Below, piece after piece: positions 1 through 5,651 of a stretch of DNA of 6,134 nt. Origin of the DNA: Candidatus Roizmanbacteria bacterium (GTDB taxonomy: Bacteria; Patescibacteriota; Microgenomatia; GCA-001788215; 2-01-FULL-40-14). The position numbers and the translations under genes were made by a program. Within the stretch, counting starts at the first letter, position 1, and every line of letters starts with the position of its first letter. The notes below the pieces were generated by a model, which saw only the letters and a program-made list of their open reading frames with translations, was not told where the DNA came from and searched no databases. The stretch lies in contig JACQMD010000158.1 of the NCBI GenBank assembly GCA_016203755.1, forward strand, positions 1 through 6,134. The letters are read 5' to 3'.

Positions 1-48
1 GAATAAACAACTGCAAAAAACAAATATGGGCTTACTTGATATGTCTGT

Positions 49-79
49 TTGACAAAAATTCTCATTAACCACATACTAT
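49..79 (+). promoter_or_regulatory. Promoter of the 65-residue small gene, probably leaderless
   Basis: A perfect -35 box TTGACA lies at 49-54. The -10 can be read two ways. CATACT at 72-77 gives the ideal 17-base spacer and leaves 7 bases before the ATG at 85. TACTAT at 74-79 gives a 19-base spacer and leaves 5 bases. In the second reading the string TACTATAGAAA differs by one base from TACAATAGAAA found before uppP and the DUF475 gene. Either way the transcript would start at or within a couple of bases of the start codon. The boxes are seen; the transcription start is inferred. Confidence 0.6.
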
Positions 80-84
80 AGAAA

Positions 85-282
85 ATGCGCATTCATCACA
101 ACAATTACGTTGAATTTGGGGATCAAATCCTTTCCACCTTCCGGTTTGTGGAGGAAGAAAAAAATCTCAATGATGTTTTTTATAACTCTAAAGAAGAATG
201 CGAAAGAACAGAACTATACGGATGTGAATGTATGGTAACGGATATTGAGAGCGAGATGTGTACTGGTTGGCAACCACTGTAG
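85..282 (+). CDS. Small acidic cysteine-containing protein, function unknown
   Basis: This is a 65-residue protein that I do not recognise. It is acidic, with many Glu and Asp residues, and has four cysteines at about residues 39, 47, 49 and 59. They include a GCEC cluster and could bind metal or form disulfides, but the spacing matches no motif I know. No signal peptide or membrane segment is evident. The main support for a real gene is the consensus-like promoter directly upstream, with a perfect TTGACA box and an AGAAA-ATG junction like that of uppP. There is no Shine-Dalgarno sequence, so translation would be leaderless. It is the only + strand gene called and it converges on vapC, with 23 bases between the two stop codons. 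A link to the toxin-antitoxin pair is possible but nothing in the sequence shows one. Confidence 0.5.
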   Translation: MRIHHNNYVEFGDQILSTFRFVEEEKNLNDVFYNSKEECERTELYGCECMVTDIESEMCTGWQPL

Positions 283-305
283 TTCTTACGGTAATGTACT
301 GCCGC

Positions 306-683
306 TTAAAACAGATCTGCTTCCTTAATCTTCTCAAAGTGTTTTCTATTCAGCGTCCAAAGTTTTAAGTCATTATAAATGGCAGAGGCGGCTATAAGCG
401 CATCTGCCATTCCTACATTAAATTTGAGTGCGTATTTATCGAGCAACCTATAAGCTAGTTTGGAAACATGTGGTGTTATCTCTACAATCGGAAGTTGTTC
501 CAAAAAGTCCTTATTTATATCCTTTTCTTCTGTATTACGCGAACCATACATAAACTCACACGCCGTTATTCGTGAGATAACCGCATTCTCTTTGAGAGTA
601 TCAAACGTTTCTACGGTACGTTTCGTACCTCTTTGTATATCTATCAGCACGGAAGTATCAATGAGTATTTTCTTTTTCCCCAT
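306..683 (-). CDS. vapC: VapC-type PIN-domain ribonuclease toxin
   Basis: This 125-residue protein has the length and layout of VapC toxins, which are Mg2+-dependent endoribonucleases that block translation by cutting tRNA or rRNA. The PIN-domain acidic residues are visible: Asp9 in the N-terminal strand LIDTSVLID, Glu43 in ITACEFMYG, Asp94 in GMADALIAAS, and Asn112 in the TLNRKHF motif near the C-terminus, where the family has Asp or Asn. The active site therefore looks intact. Its start lies 26 bases inside the end of the upstream antitoxin gene, the usual antitoxin-then-toxin order. No strong ribosome binding site precedes the ATG, which suggests coupling to antitoxin translation. The cellular target cannot be told from sequence. 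The PIN/VapC assignment is firm. Confidence 0.93.
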   Translation of the reverse strand: MGKKKILIDTSVLIDIQRGTKRTVETFDTLKENAVISRITACEFMYGSRNTEEKDINKDFLEQLPIVEITPHVSKLAYRLLDKYALKFNVGMADALIAASAIYNDLKLWTLNRKHFEKIKEADLF

Positions 684-945
684 ACCATGCTTTTTCTCTT
701 AAATTTCTTGCGATTTTTTGAGAAGATTTATTTTTCCAATCCTTCCTGTTTTTGTACATACCAATAAATTGAGAACTCATTATGTCTTTCTTTTTTTTCA
801 ATTTCTCTATTACTTCATATTCTTCAGGGTTTATTAACAGCACCTCATTTCTGCCGTATTTTGTCACCAATACAGGATGAGCCTTGGAAAGCTCAAGGTA
901 TTTCGTAAGGTTGTGTTGAAGTTCTCTGACATTTACTTGTTTCAT
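658..945 (-). CDS. Phd/YefM-family antitoxin of the VapC pair
   Basis: This 95-residue antitoxin starts with MKQVNVRELQHNLTKYL, the typical N-terminus of the Phd/YefM fold, which dimerises and binds the operator. A strand-rich segment (VLVTKYGRNEVLLI) and a charged helix follow. The C-terminal tail ending IARNLREKAWYGE is of the kind that wraps around a PIN toxin. A start 30 bases further upstream, at 975, is open but rejected. It would lie upstream of the -10 box, and the ten added residues (MYNVWYTLFT) are unlike the family. With the chosen start the -10 hexamer is 9 bases before the ATG, so the mRNA is nearly leaderless. The protein should neutralise VapC and, with it, repress this promoter. 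Partner assignment rests on adjacency and overlap. Confidence 0.9.
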   Translation of the reverse strand: MKQVNVRELQHNLTKYLELSKAHPVLVTKYGRNEVLLINPEEYEVIEKLKKKKDIMSSQFIGMYKNRKDWKNKSSQKIARNLREKAWYGEKENTH

Positions 946-954
946 AGTAAATAA

Positions 955-983
955 AGTATACCATACGTTATACAATTTGTCTA
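955..983 (-). promoter_or_regulatory. Promoter of the antitoxin-vapC operon
   Basis: Read on the - strand, the -35 TAGACA (983-978, one mismatch to consensus) is followed by exactly 17 bases and then the -10 TATACT (960-955, one mismatch). TGG precedes the -10, giving an extended TGn element. Nine bases separate the -10 from the antitoxin ATG, so the expected start site falls at or just before the start codon. The promoter begins 13 bases past the DUF475 stop codon, with no terminator between, so read-through from the upstream cluster is possible. Confidence 0.7.
956..973. promoter_or_regulatory. Candidate operator for toxin-antitoxin self-repression
   Basis: The inverted repeat GTATA-8 bases-TATAC (956-960 and 969-973) covers most of the -10 box and part of the -35/-10 spacer of the antitoxin promoter. 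Phd/YefM-type antitoxins bind palindromes in this position, so binding here would block RNA polymerase. The repeat is seen directly. Its use as an operator is inferred from position and family, and arms this short in AT-rich DNA can arise by chance. Confidence 0.45.
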
Positions 984-996
984 ACAGTCGATTCTC

Positions 997-1947
997 CTAT
1001 TTCTTTCTTCCGTTGGTTTGCTGTAGTGCTTCCTCGATATGTTCCATATTAATCCGGGATTTATGGAAAAAATATCCGACGGTTCCGAATGTTATAAAGG
1101 GGCTCAACCACGCGGGAATATGCAGTCCGAAACTATCAAGAATCATAATAACACCCAAAAACAAAATAGAATACATCGCGCCGTTTTTGAGGTATTTATA
1201 CTGCTTAATCCGCTCGATATTGCCAATGGTTAATTTGCGGAGGATAAATGCGCCAAGCCCGTTGCCCAGTAAAATGAGCGGAATTGAGAACGTAAATGCA
1301 AACGCACCGATGACGCCATCTATTGAAAACGTGGCATCGAGTACCTCAAGATAGGCTATTTTACTAATATCCGACATGTTTCCTTCAAGCAGCTTTTTTT
1401 CCTGCTCTTCGGCATGTTGCCTGAACCCGTGAATAATGAAAAACGTTGTTGATCCAACGACCGCTGCAAATCCCAGCATGGAGCTTACCTGAAGCGCATA
1501 CCAGACAATTACGGAAAGCAATATGGCAACAACAGCAAAAAACCACGCGCCTTGTGCATGGAAAAATCGTTCACCTCTCAAGCCGAAATTTTTCGGTTCG
1601 AGAAAGAGCCAGTGAAAAAATAAAAACGTCAGAAAAACGCCGCCCCCGATAAGAAGCAGCGGAGAAGATTGTTCGATGGCTTCGGCAATGTGCGGGTCTC
1701 CGGAAAATGCAGCGGTGATAATCTCGAGTGGTCCAAGTTCCGGGTTTGCAATCCATACAATACCAAACGGCAGAAGTCCCCGTACCACAAAAACAGCAAG
1801 GAAAAATCCCCAGAGGAGAAACCAACGGCGGGCCTTTTTACTCATGCCCGAGAGTACTTCTGCATTGATGATGGCATTATCAATGCTGGTTATAATCTCA
1901 AACAGAGACAGGCCAAAAATAGTAAGCACTATAAATATATAACTCAT
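997..1947 (-). CDS. DUF475 / TerC-superfamily integral membrane protein, probable metal-ion exporter
   Basis: This 316-residue polytopic membrane protein has about eight hydrophobic segments. The DUF475 branch of the TerC superfamily is recognised from the two internally related acidic motifs: SIDNAIINAE at residues 21-30 in the first half, and EVLDATFSIDG at 201-211 in the second. These place paired Asp residues within the membrane, as in TerC/Alx/YkoY proteins. A charged loop (about 176-190) separates the halves. Characterised TerC relatives export Mn2+ and help load secreted metalloenzymes; DUF475 members themselves are little studied, so the substrate is inferred. Its ATG overlaps the mgtA stop codon as ATGA, implying translational coupling to the Mg2+ pump. 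A TACAAT element 12 bases upstream may give independent expression. The length is full and no motif looks disrupted. Confidence 0.88.
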   Translation of the reverse strand: MSYIFIVLTIFGLSLFEIITSIDNAIINAEVLSGMSKKARRWFLLWGFFLAVFVVRGLLPFGIVWIANPELGPLEIITAAFSGDPHIAEAIEQSSPLLLIGGGVFLTFLFFHWLFLEPKNFGLRGERFFHAQGAWFFAVVAILLSVIVWYALQVSSMLGFAAVVGSTTFFIIHGFRQHAEEQEKKLLEGNMSDISKIAYLEVLDATFSIDGVIGAFAFTFSIPLILLGNGLGAFILRKLTIGNIERIKQYKYLKNGAMYSILFLGVIMILDSFGLHIPAWLSPFITFGTVGYFFHKSRINMEHIEEALQQTNGRKK

Positions 1948-4544
1948 ACGCGGGTTTCTATTGTATCATGGGGTATATCGTCGAATTTTTTGTAAAACAC
2001 CTTTTTGACCAGTTCGGTGGTGATCATATAAGTAACCAGTACGCCTATAATCCAGAGAACTATGCCCGACGGGAGTGCGACGAACGAGAACAGTTCACGG
2101 GTGAGAGGGAATGCGGGCAAGAGAAGAACTGCCAGTCCCGCAAGAACTGATAAAATCACGAGCCAGTTGCTGGGTTTACTTTTATACAACGGAAGCCGTG
2201 TACGAATGGCAAAGGTTATAAGCATTTCAGATAGCGATGACTCGACAAACCATGCAGTACGAAACGTATCCGGATGAACATTCCATATATAGATAAGCGG
2301 CAGAATGGTCGCAAAATCAAACAGAGAACTTAACAGTCCAAAGGAGAGCATAAAATGGGTGATAAATCCAATATTCCACTTGCGCGGACGTTTGGTATAC
2401 CCGGGATCAACCCGGTCGGTTGCAAGCGCTAGAAGCGGGATATCACTGATAAAATTATTCAATAAAATTTGCGTCGAAAGAAGCGGGATAAACGGCAGAA
2501 AAAGAGATGAGATAGCTACCGTAAACATATTGCCGTAATTAGCACTCACCGTATTTAAAATGTATTTGGTAACATTGCCAAATATTTTTCTCCCGCGCTC
2601 TATGCCGGTAGCGAGTACCGCCAGGTCTTTTTTCATAAGTACAATATCAGCTGCTTCTTTGGCAACATCTGTTCCTGAATCAACCGCGACCCCTACATCG
2701 GCAGCCCGAAGTGCCGGTGCGTCGTTAATCCCGTCTCCTAAAAACCCCACAATATGCCCTTCCTGGTTGAGACTCAACACAATCATGTATTTCTGTTCAG
2801 GCGTAATCCGCGCAAATAGCCTGTGTTGCCGGACTGTATCGGCGAATGCTTCTCGCGAAAGAGGTTGTAGTTCCTCACCGGTTATCACTTGTTCTGCATT
2901 TGTGGAAAGACCCGTTTCGATGGCGATTTTTTTGACGATCCGCGGGCTGTCGCCGCTGACTACTTTTATTGCAACACCGAGATTTTTAAATAATGAAAGC
3001 GAGTGTTTCGCGCTCTCTTTCGGCGGATCCTCAAACAGGAGAAACCCGCGGAGAGTGAGCTGTTGTTCTTCACGAAGGGTTGTTTCTTTGTGATGAACGA
3101 GTTTGTGGGAAACGGCAATCACGCGAAATCCCTGTTCTTCTTTTTCCGCAACAAACTCATGGAGTTTCTGCCGGATTTTGTCATTGAGTAGTTGTACTTT
3201 TTGTTTGTCGTCATAGTAATGAGTTGAAACAGGCACCATTTGCTCAGGAGCACCTTTTGCGATAAACAGCAGTTTGTTTCCGTGTGAGACAACAACACTC
3301 ATTCGTTTTCGTTCAAAGTCAAACTCATTTTCATCAACAAGGGTGTAGTGTGGTAATTGCGTAGCGGGTTTTTCCTTTTGAGCGCTTTCCCAAAGAGCTG
3401 CATCTACCTGGTTTGACGACGCGTTTTTTCCATTACTTCCAAATCCGCTTGAGCAAATAAGCCCGTATAGAAGTGTTGTTTCGTCTTCGTGATCGTTAAG
3501 ATTCACCGCTTGTTTGAAGGTGAATTTCCCTTCGGTAAGCGTGCCTGTTTTATCCGTACAGAGCGTATCCATATTGCCAAAATCCTCAACAGAAATGAGC
3601 CGTTTGACAACTACTTTCTTTTTTGCCATTTGCAGCGCGCCTTGTGAAAGCGTCACGGTAATAATCATCGGTAATAGTTCAGGAGTTACGCCAACAGCGA
3701 GGGCTACAGCAAACAGGAGCGAGTCAAACGTTCCTTTTCCGAGGAGCGCATTGGCAAGGAAGACAAAGACGACCATGATCATAATGATCTTGAAAAGGAG
3801 AGAACTGAATTGTTTCATCTGTTTTTGAAAGTCTGTTTGCGGCGCCTCTTGTTGCAAAAGAGATGATGTTTTTCCCACGACGGTATCTCCTGCGGTGGCT
3901 GTTACTACACCAATCGCAACGCCGGATGCCACGTACGTACTTGAAAATGCCATGTTAGTTTGGTCTTGCGGGAGTGTTTTAGACGCCGCGATTATTCCCT
4001 GCTTTTTTACCACCGGTTCTGATTCTCCGGTGACGATGGATTCATTAATACTAACGTCATCCGTTTCAATCAGACGAATATCGGCCGGTACCCGGTCGCC
4101 AATGCGAAGCTCAACAATATCGCCAACTACAAGTTCGTTACTGTCCACCTCTTGCCAAATTCCGTCACGTTTCACCTTTGCTGTGTGGGTAATAAATCGT
4201 TTCAGTTTTTCAAGTGTTTTCTCGGCTTTGTATTCCTGAAAAAACCCTAAGGTGACACTCATACAGACAATTGCTAAAATAACCAGTCCATCAACACGCC
4301 CTCCTAGAACAAAAGATACGATTGCTGCGGCAATCAACACAATCATCAGCCAGTTTTCAAATTGGGATGCAAGTATTGCAAACGGAGTTCTTCTCGACTG
4401 AAAAGTAAGCGTGTTGGGGCCATACGTGTTTTTTCGTGCTTCTGCCTCTTTGTTCGTTAATCCGTCTTTTGTGGCATGCAGCGAAGACAAAAGAGTAGAA
4501 ACATCGGTAAACCAGGGTGAATGTGCAATGTTCGTATCTGTCAT
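1944..4544 (-). CDS. mgtA: Mg2+-importing P-type ATPase (P3B, MgtA/MgtB type)
   Basis: This 866-residue ATP-driven Mg2+ uptake pump of the inner membrane looks intact. Domains in order: a cytoplasmic N-terminus; TM1-2 (about 64-103); an actuator domain with TGES at 172-175; TM3-4 with the P3B signature VTPELLPMI at 286-294; the phosphorylation site DKTGT with catalytic Asp331; a nucleotide-binding domain with FERKRMSVVV (410-419) and KGAPE (430-434); the hinge GDGINDAP (603-610); and six C-terminal membrane segments. LLNNFISDI before TM6, and KRPRKWNIGFITHFML at 718-733, are characteristic of MgtA rather than Ca2+, Na+/K+ or heavy-metal pumps. An ATG at 4607 is open but would overlap uppP by 46 bases and add 21 unrelated residues. 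I chose 4544 because a TACAAT box sits 6 bases upstream and the protein then begins like MgtA. No Mg2+-sensing leader can fit in the 17-base gap after uppP. Confidence 0.95.
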   Translation of the reverse strand: MTDTNIAHSPWFTDVSTLLSSLHATKDGLTNKEAEARKNTYGPNTLTFQSRRTPFAILASQFENWLMIVLIAAAIVSFVLGGRVDGLVILAIVCMSVTLGFFQEYKAEKTLEKLKRFITHTAKVKRDGIWQEVDSNELVVGDIVELRIGDRVPADIRLIETDDVSINESIVTGESEPVVKKQGIIAASKTLPQDQTNMAFSSTYVASGVAIGVVTATAGDTVVGKTSSLLQQEAPQTDFQKQMKQFSSLLFKIIMIMVVFVFLANALLGKGTFDSLLFAVALAVGVTPELLPMIITVTLSQGALQMAKKKVVVKRLISVEDFGNMDTLCTDKTGTLTEGKFTFKQAVNLNDHEDETTLLYGLICSSGFGSNGKNASSNQVDAALWESAQKEKPATQLPHYTLVDENEFDFERKRMSVVVSHGNKLLFIAKGAPEQMVPVSTHYYDDKQKVQLLNDKIRQKLHEFVAEKEEQGFRVIAVSHKLVHHKETTLREEQQLTLRGFLLFEDPPKESAKHSLSLFKNLGVAIKVVSGDSPRIVKKIAIETGLSTNAEQVITGEELQPLSREAFADTVRQHRLFARITPEQKYMIVLSLNQEGHIVGFLGDGINDAPALRAADVGVAVDSGTDVAKEAADIVLMKKDLAVLATGIERGRKIFGNVTKYILNTVSANYGNMFTVAISSLFLPFIPLLSTQILLNNFISDIPLLALATDRVDPGYTKRPRKWNIGFITHFMLSFGLLSSLFDFATILPLIYIWNVHPDTFRTAWFVESSLSEMLITFAIRTRLPLYKSKPSNWLVILSVLAGLAVLLLPAFPLTRELFSFVALPSGIVLWIIGVLVTYMITTELVKKVFYKKFDDIPHDTIETRV
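1960..1968 (-). promoter_or_regulatory. Possible internal promoter (extended -10) for the DUF475 gene
   Basis: On the - strand TGATACAAT, an extended -10 of TGn plus TACAAT, lies inside the last codons of mgtA, 12 bases before the DUF475 start. It continues as TACAATAGAAA, identical over 11 bases to the element before uppP. No good -35 is visible. Its match to the uppP element makes chance less likely, but the gene could be expressed only from upstream. Confidence 0.4.
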
Positions 4545-4550
4545 GATTTC

Positions 4551-4556
4551 ATTGTA
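4551..4556 (-). promoter_or_regulatory. Candidate -10 element for mgtA, leaderless spacing
   Basis: TACAAT on the - strand lies in the 17-base gap between the uppP stop and the mgtA start and ends 6 bases before the ATG, the same distance as at uppP. No convincing -35 or TGn extension is present, so it may be weak or need an activator. It supports the start at 4544 over the upstream ATG at 4607. Confidence 0.45.
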
Positions 4557-4561
4557 CACTG

Positions 4562-5329
4562 TTACGAAAGAAGAAGGAAAACAATTCCGGCACCAATACG
4601 ATACCATCCGAACAGTGATAAATCATGCTGTTGCAAGAATCTAATAAACCATTTCATGACTATCAGTGCACTTATAAACGATGCAGTAAAACCTACTATA
4701 AGAAGAATGTTGTTTGTTTGACTTGTCAAAGCAGAATATGATTGTGTAAGATCAAGCGCTCCCGCTGCAAAGAGAGTGGGCGCGGCTAGAAGAAACGAAT
4801 ATGTTGCCGAGTCTTTCCGGTTCACTCGAAGTATCATGAGGGTCAAAATTACTGCTCCTGCTCGTGACACTCCTGGAACAACGGCAAGTGATTGGACAAG
4901 TCCCACAATAACTGCTTCTCTATAGGTTAACTGGCTAACCGTTTTTGTTAATCGTTTTTCCGGGTTGTATTTTTCAAATACAATAAACACAATTCCAACC
5001 AGAATAAACACAACAATCTGAAGCATTGTCTGTTCAAAAAATACGTCCTTAATCATTTTATAGAGAACAAATCCAACGACTGCTGTTGGTACAAAAGATA
5101 CTAATACTTTCAGTACGAGTTGCCGCTCTTTAAGAAGAGTCGCGAAGTAGAGAAATGTAACAGATGCAATTGCTCCCGTCTGAATAACGACTTCAAACAT
5201 CTTAAGAAATTTTGTTTGCTCAAGACCGAGAAGATATGAAGTCCAAATCAGGTGAAATGTTGATGAAACAGGAAGGTATTCAGTAATTCCTTCAACAATG
5301 CCCAGAACAAGGGCGTGAAAAAGAGTCAT
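4562..5329 (-). CDS. uppP: Undecaprenyl-diphosphatase (BacA/UppP family)
   Basis: This 255-residue multipass membrane enzyme dephosphorylates undecaprenyl diphosphate, recycling the lipid carrier for peptidoglycan and other envelope polymers; the family also confers bacitracin resistance. The first motif is intact: Glu13 and Glu17 in VEGITEYLPVSST, with Ser22-Ser23 and His26. The second motif reads PGVSRAGAV (152-160), keeping Ser155 and Arg156 but replacing the second Ser of the usual PGxSRSxxT with Ala157 and the Thr with Val160. About eight hydrophobic segments and a near-normal length argue for a working protein. An ATG at 5353 is open, but it lies upstream of an extended -10 element; the start at 5329 begins with MTLFHALVLGIVEG, typical of the family. 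It is first in the uppP-mgtA-DUF475 cluster, 17 bases before mgtA. Confidence 0.93.
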   Translation of the reverse strand: MTLFHALVLGIVEGITEYLPVSSTFHLIWTSYLLGLEQTKFLKMFEVVIQTGAIASVTFLYFATLLKERQLVLKVLVSFVPTAVVGFVLYKMIKDVFFEQTMLQIVVFILVGIVFIVFEKYNPEKRLTKTVSQLTYREAVIVGLVQSLAVVPGVSRAGAVILTLMILRVNRKDSATYSFLLAAPTLFAAGALDLTQSYSALTSQTNNILLIVGFTASFISALIVMKWFIRFLQQHDLSLFGWYRIGAGIVFLLLS

Positions 5330-5335
5330 TTTTCT

Positions 5336-5344
5336 ATTGTACCA
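5336..5344 (-). promoter_or_regulatory. Extended -10 promoter of uppP, leaderless
   Basis: On the - strand TGGTACAAT, a TGn-extended -10, ends 6 bases before the uppP ATG; the junction reads TACAATAGAAAA then ATG. There is no clear -35, which extended -10 promoters can do without. A 10-bp palindrome TGGATATCCA (5353-5362) lies just upstream and could be a regulator site, but palindromes of this size are expected by chance. Confidence 0.55.
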
Positions 5345-5398
5345 TCGTGACATGGATATCCAGTGGACGGGGTGGGCAAATAGACACTCTTGTTTTAG

Positions 5399-5551
5399 CT
5401 ATGATGGGACTTTGTGTCGTGGAGTATTTTGTTTTCCGTTACGATTGCAAAAACAAGCAAGGCCACAAAACCTGCTCTTTTTAAGGAGGGCGTTGAAAAG
5501 TGTTGACTTTCCCGCGTTAGGTAACCCTACGATGTCGACTTTGAGAGACAT
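5399..5551 (-). pseudogene. ychF: 5' remnant of the YchF/OLA1-type GTPase gene
   Basis: The - strand reading frame starting at 5551 opens with MSLKVDIVGLPNAGKSTLF and goes on NALLKK, the N-terminus and G1/P-loop (GLPNAGKST) of YchF, a ribosome-associated ATPase/GTPase of about 360 residues. After about 25 codons the resemblance ends. The expected NYPF(x)TI-type switch region is absent in all three frames; instead comes a cysteine-rich tail (SRFCGLACFCNRNG) and a stop at 5399, 50 residues in all. The +1 frame there reads a hydrophobic AGFVALLVFAIV stretch ending at 5395, possibly the end of another gene joined by deletion or rearrangement. A consensus TATAAT lies 18 bases before the ATG. I infer a truncated remnant. 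A sequencing or assembly error alone cannot account for it, since the rest of YchF is missing before uppP. Confidence 0.7.
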
Positions 5552-5569
5552 TTTTTTGTTTGTTATTTG

Positions 5570-5575
5570 ATTATA
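5570..5575 (-). promoter_or_regulatory. Candidate -10 box upstream of the ychF remnant
   Basis: A perfect TATAAT on the - strand lies 18 bases before the remnant's ATG, with no good -35 at 16-18 bases further up. It may be the original ychF promoter. The region is very AT-rich, so chance is a real alternative. Confidence 0.3.
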
Positions 5576-5632
5576 AGCAAGTAAAAATGAACAGTTTGAG
5601 GCTAAATGTTTAGATATTTTGTTTACTTGCTT
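5575..5632. repeat. 11-bp perfect inverted repeat with 36-base spacer
   Basis: AAGCAAGTAAA (5575-5585) and its exact reverse complement TTTACTTGCTT (5622-5632) flank a 36-base AT-rich interval, which itself holds a small CTAAA-TG-TTTAG palindrome (5602-5613). The repeat fills most of the gap between the ychF remnant and the stop codon of the AlbA_2-type gene. A run of five T follows the right arm on the + strand, but no + strand gene ends there, and the loop is long for an intrinsic terminator. It may mark a rearrangement edge or be a folded 3' end; its function is not determined. Confidence 0.4.
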
Positions 5633-5651
5633 TTTCCAATTTCCAGTAAAA

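Noticed and set aside
2..52. Possible C-terminal tail of an upstream gene (frame 2, ending GLLDMSV then TGA), faintly like the coiled end of type I restriction specificity subunits.
   Set aside because: Only 16 codons are visible, another frame is also open to base 66, and the similarity is too short to support any call.
289..304. Small hairpin CGGTA-6 bases-TGCCG between the small + strand gene and vapC, considered as a shared terminator.
   Set aside because: Five pairs including one wobble and no T-run on either strand; too weak for an intrinsic terminator.
1571..1825. 84-residue - strand frame inside the DUF475 gene.
   Set aside because: Overlaps a full-length conserved membrane protein in another frame on the same strand, with no own start signals.
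2560..3093. 177-residue + strand reading frame inside mgtA.
   Set aside because: Antisense to the strongly conserved P and N domains of the ATPase; serine- and arginine-rich low-quality protein typical of a shadow frame.
5353..5362. Perfect palindrome TGGATATCCA upstream of uppP as an operator.
   Set aside because: Several 10-bp palindromes are expected by chance in a window of this size; kept only as a note with the uppP promoter.
5391..5402. GTTTTAGCTATG on the + strand resembles the start of a type II-A CRISPR repeat.
   Set aside because: It occurs once, lacks the rest of the repeat, and has no spacers or cas genes nearby; chance similarity.
5337..5570. 77-residue + strand reading frame over the ychF remnant and uppP promoter.
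   Set aside because: It is the antisense shadow of the YchF P-loop stretch; no promoter or family resemblance supports it.
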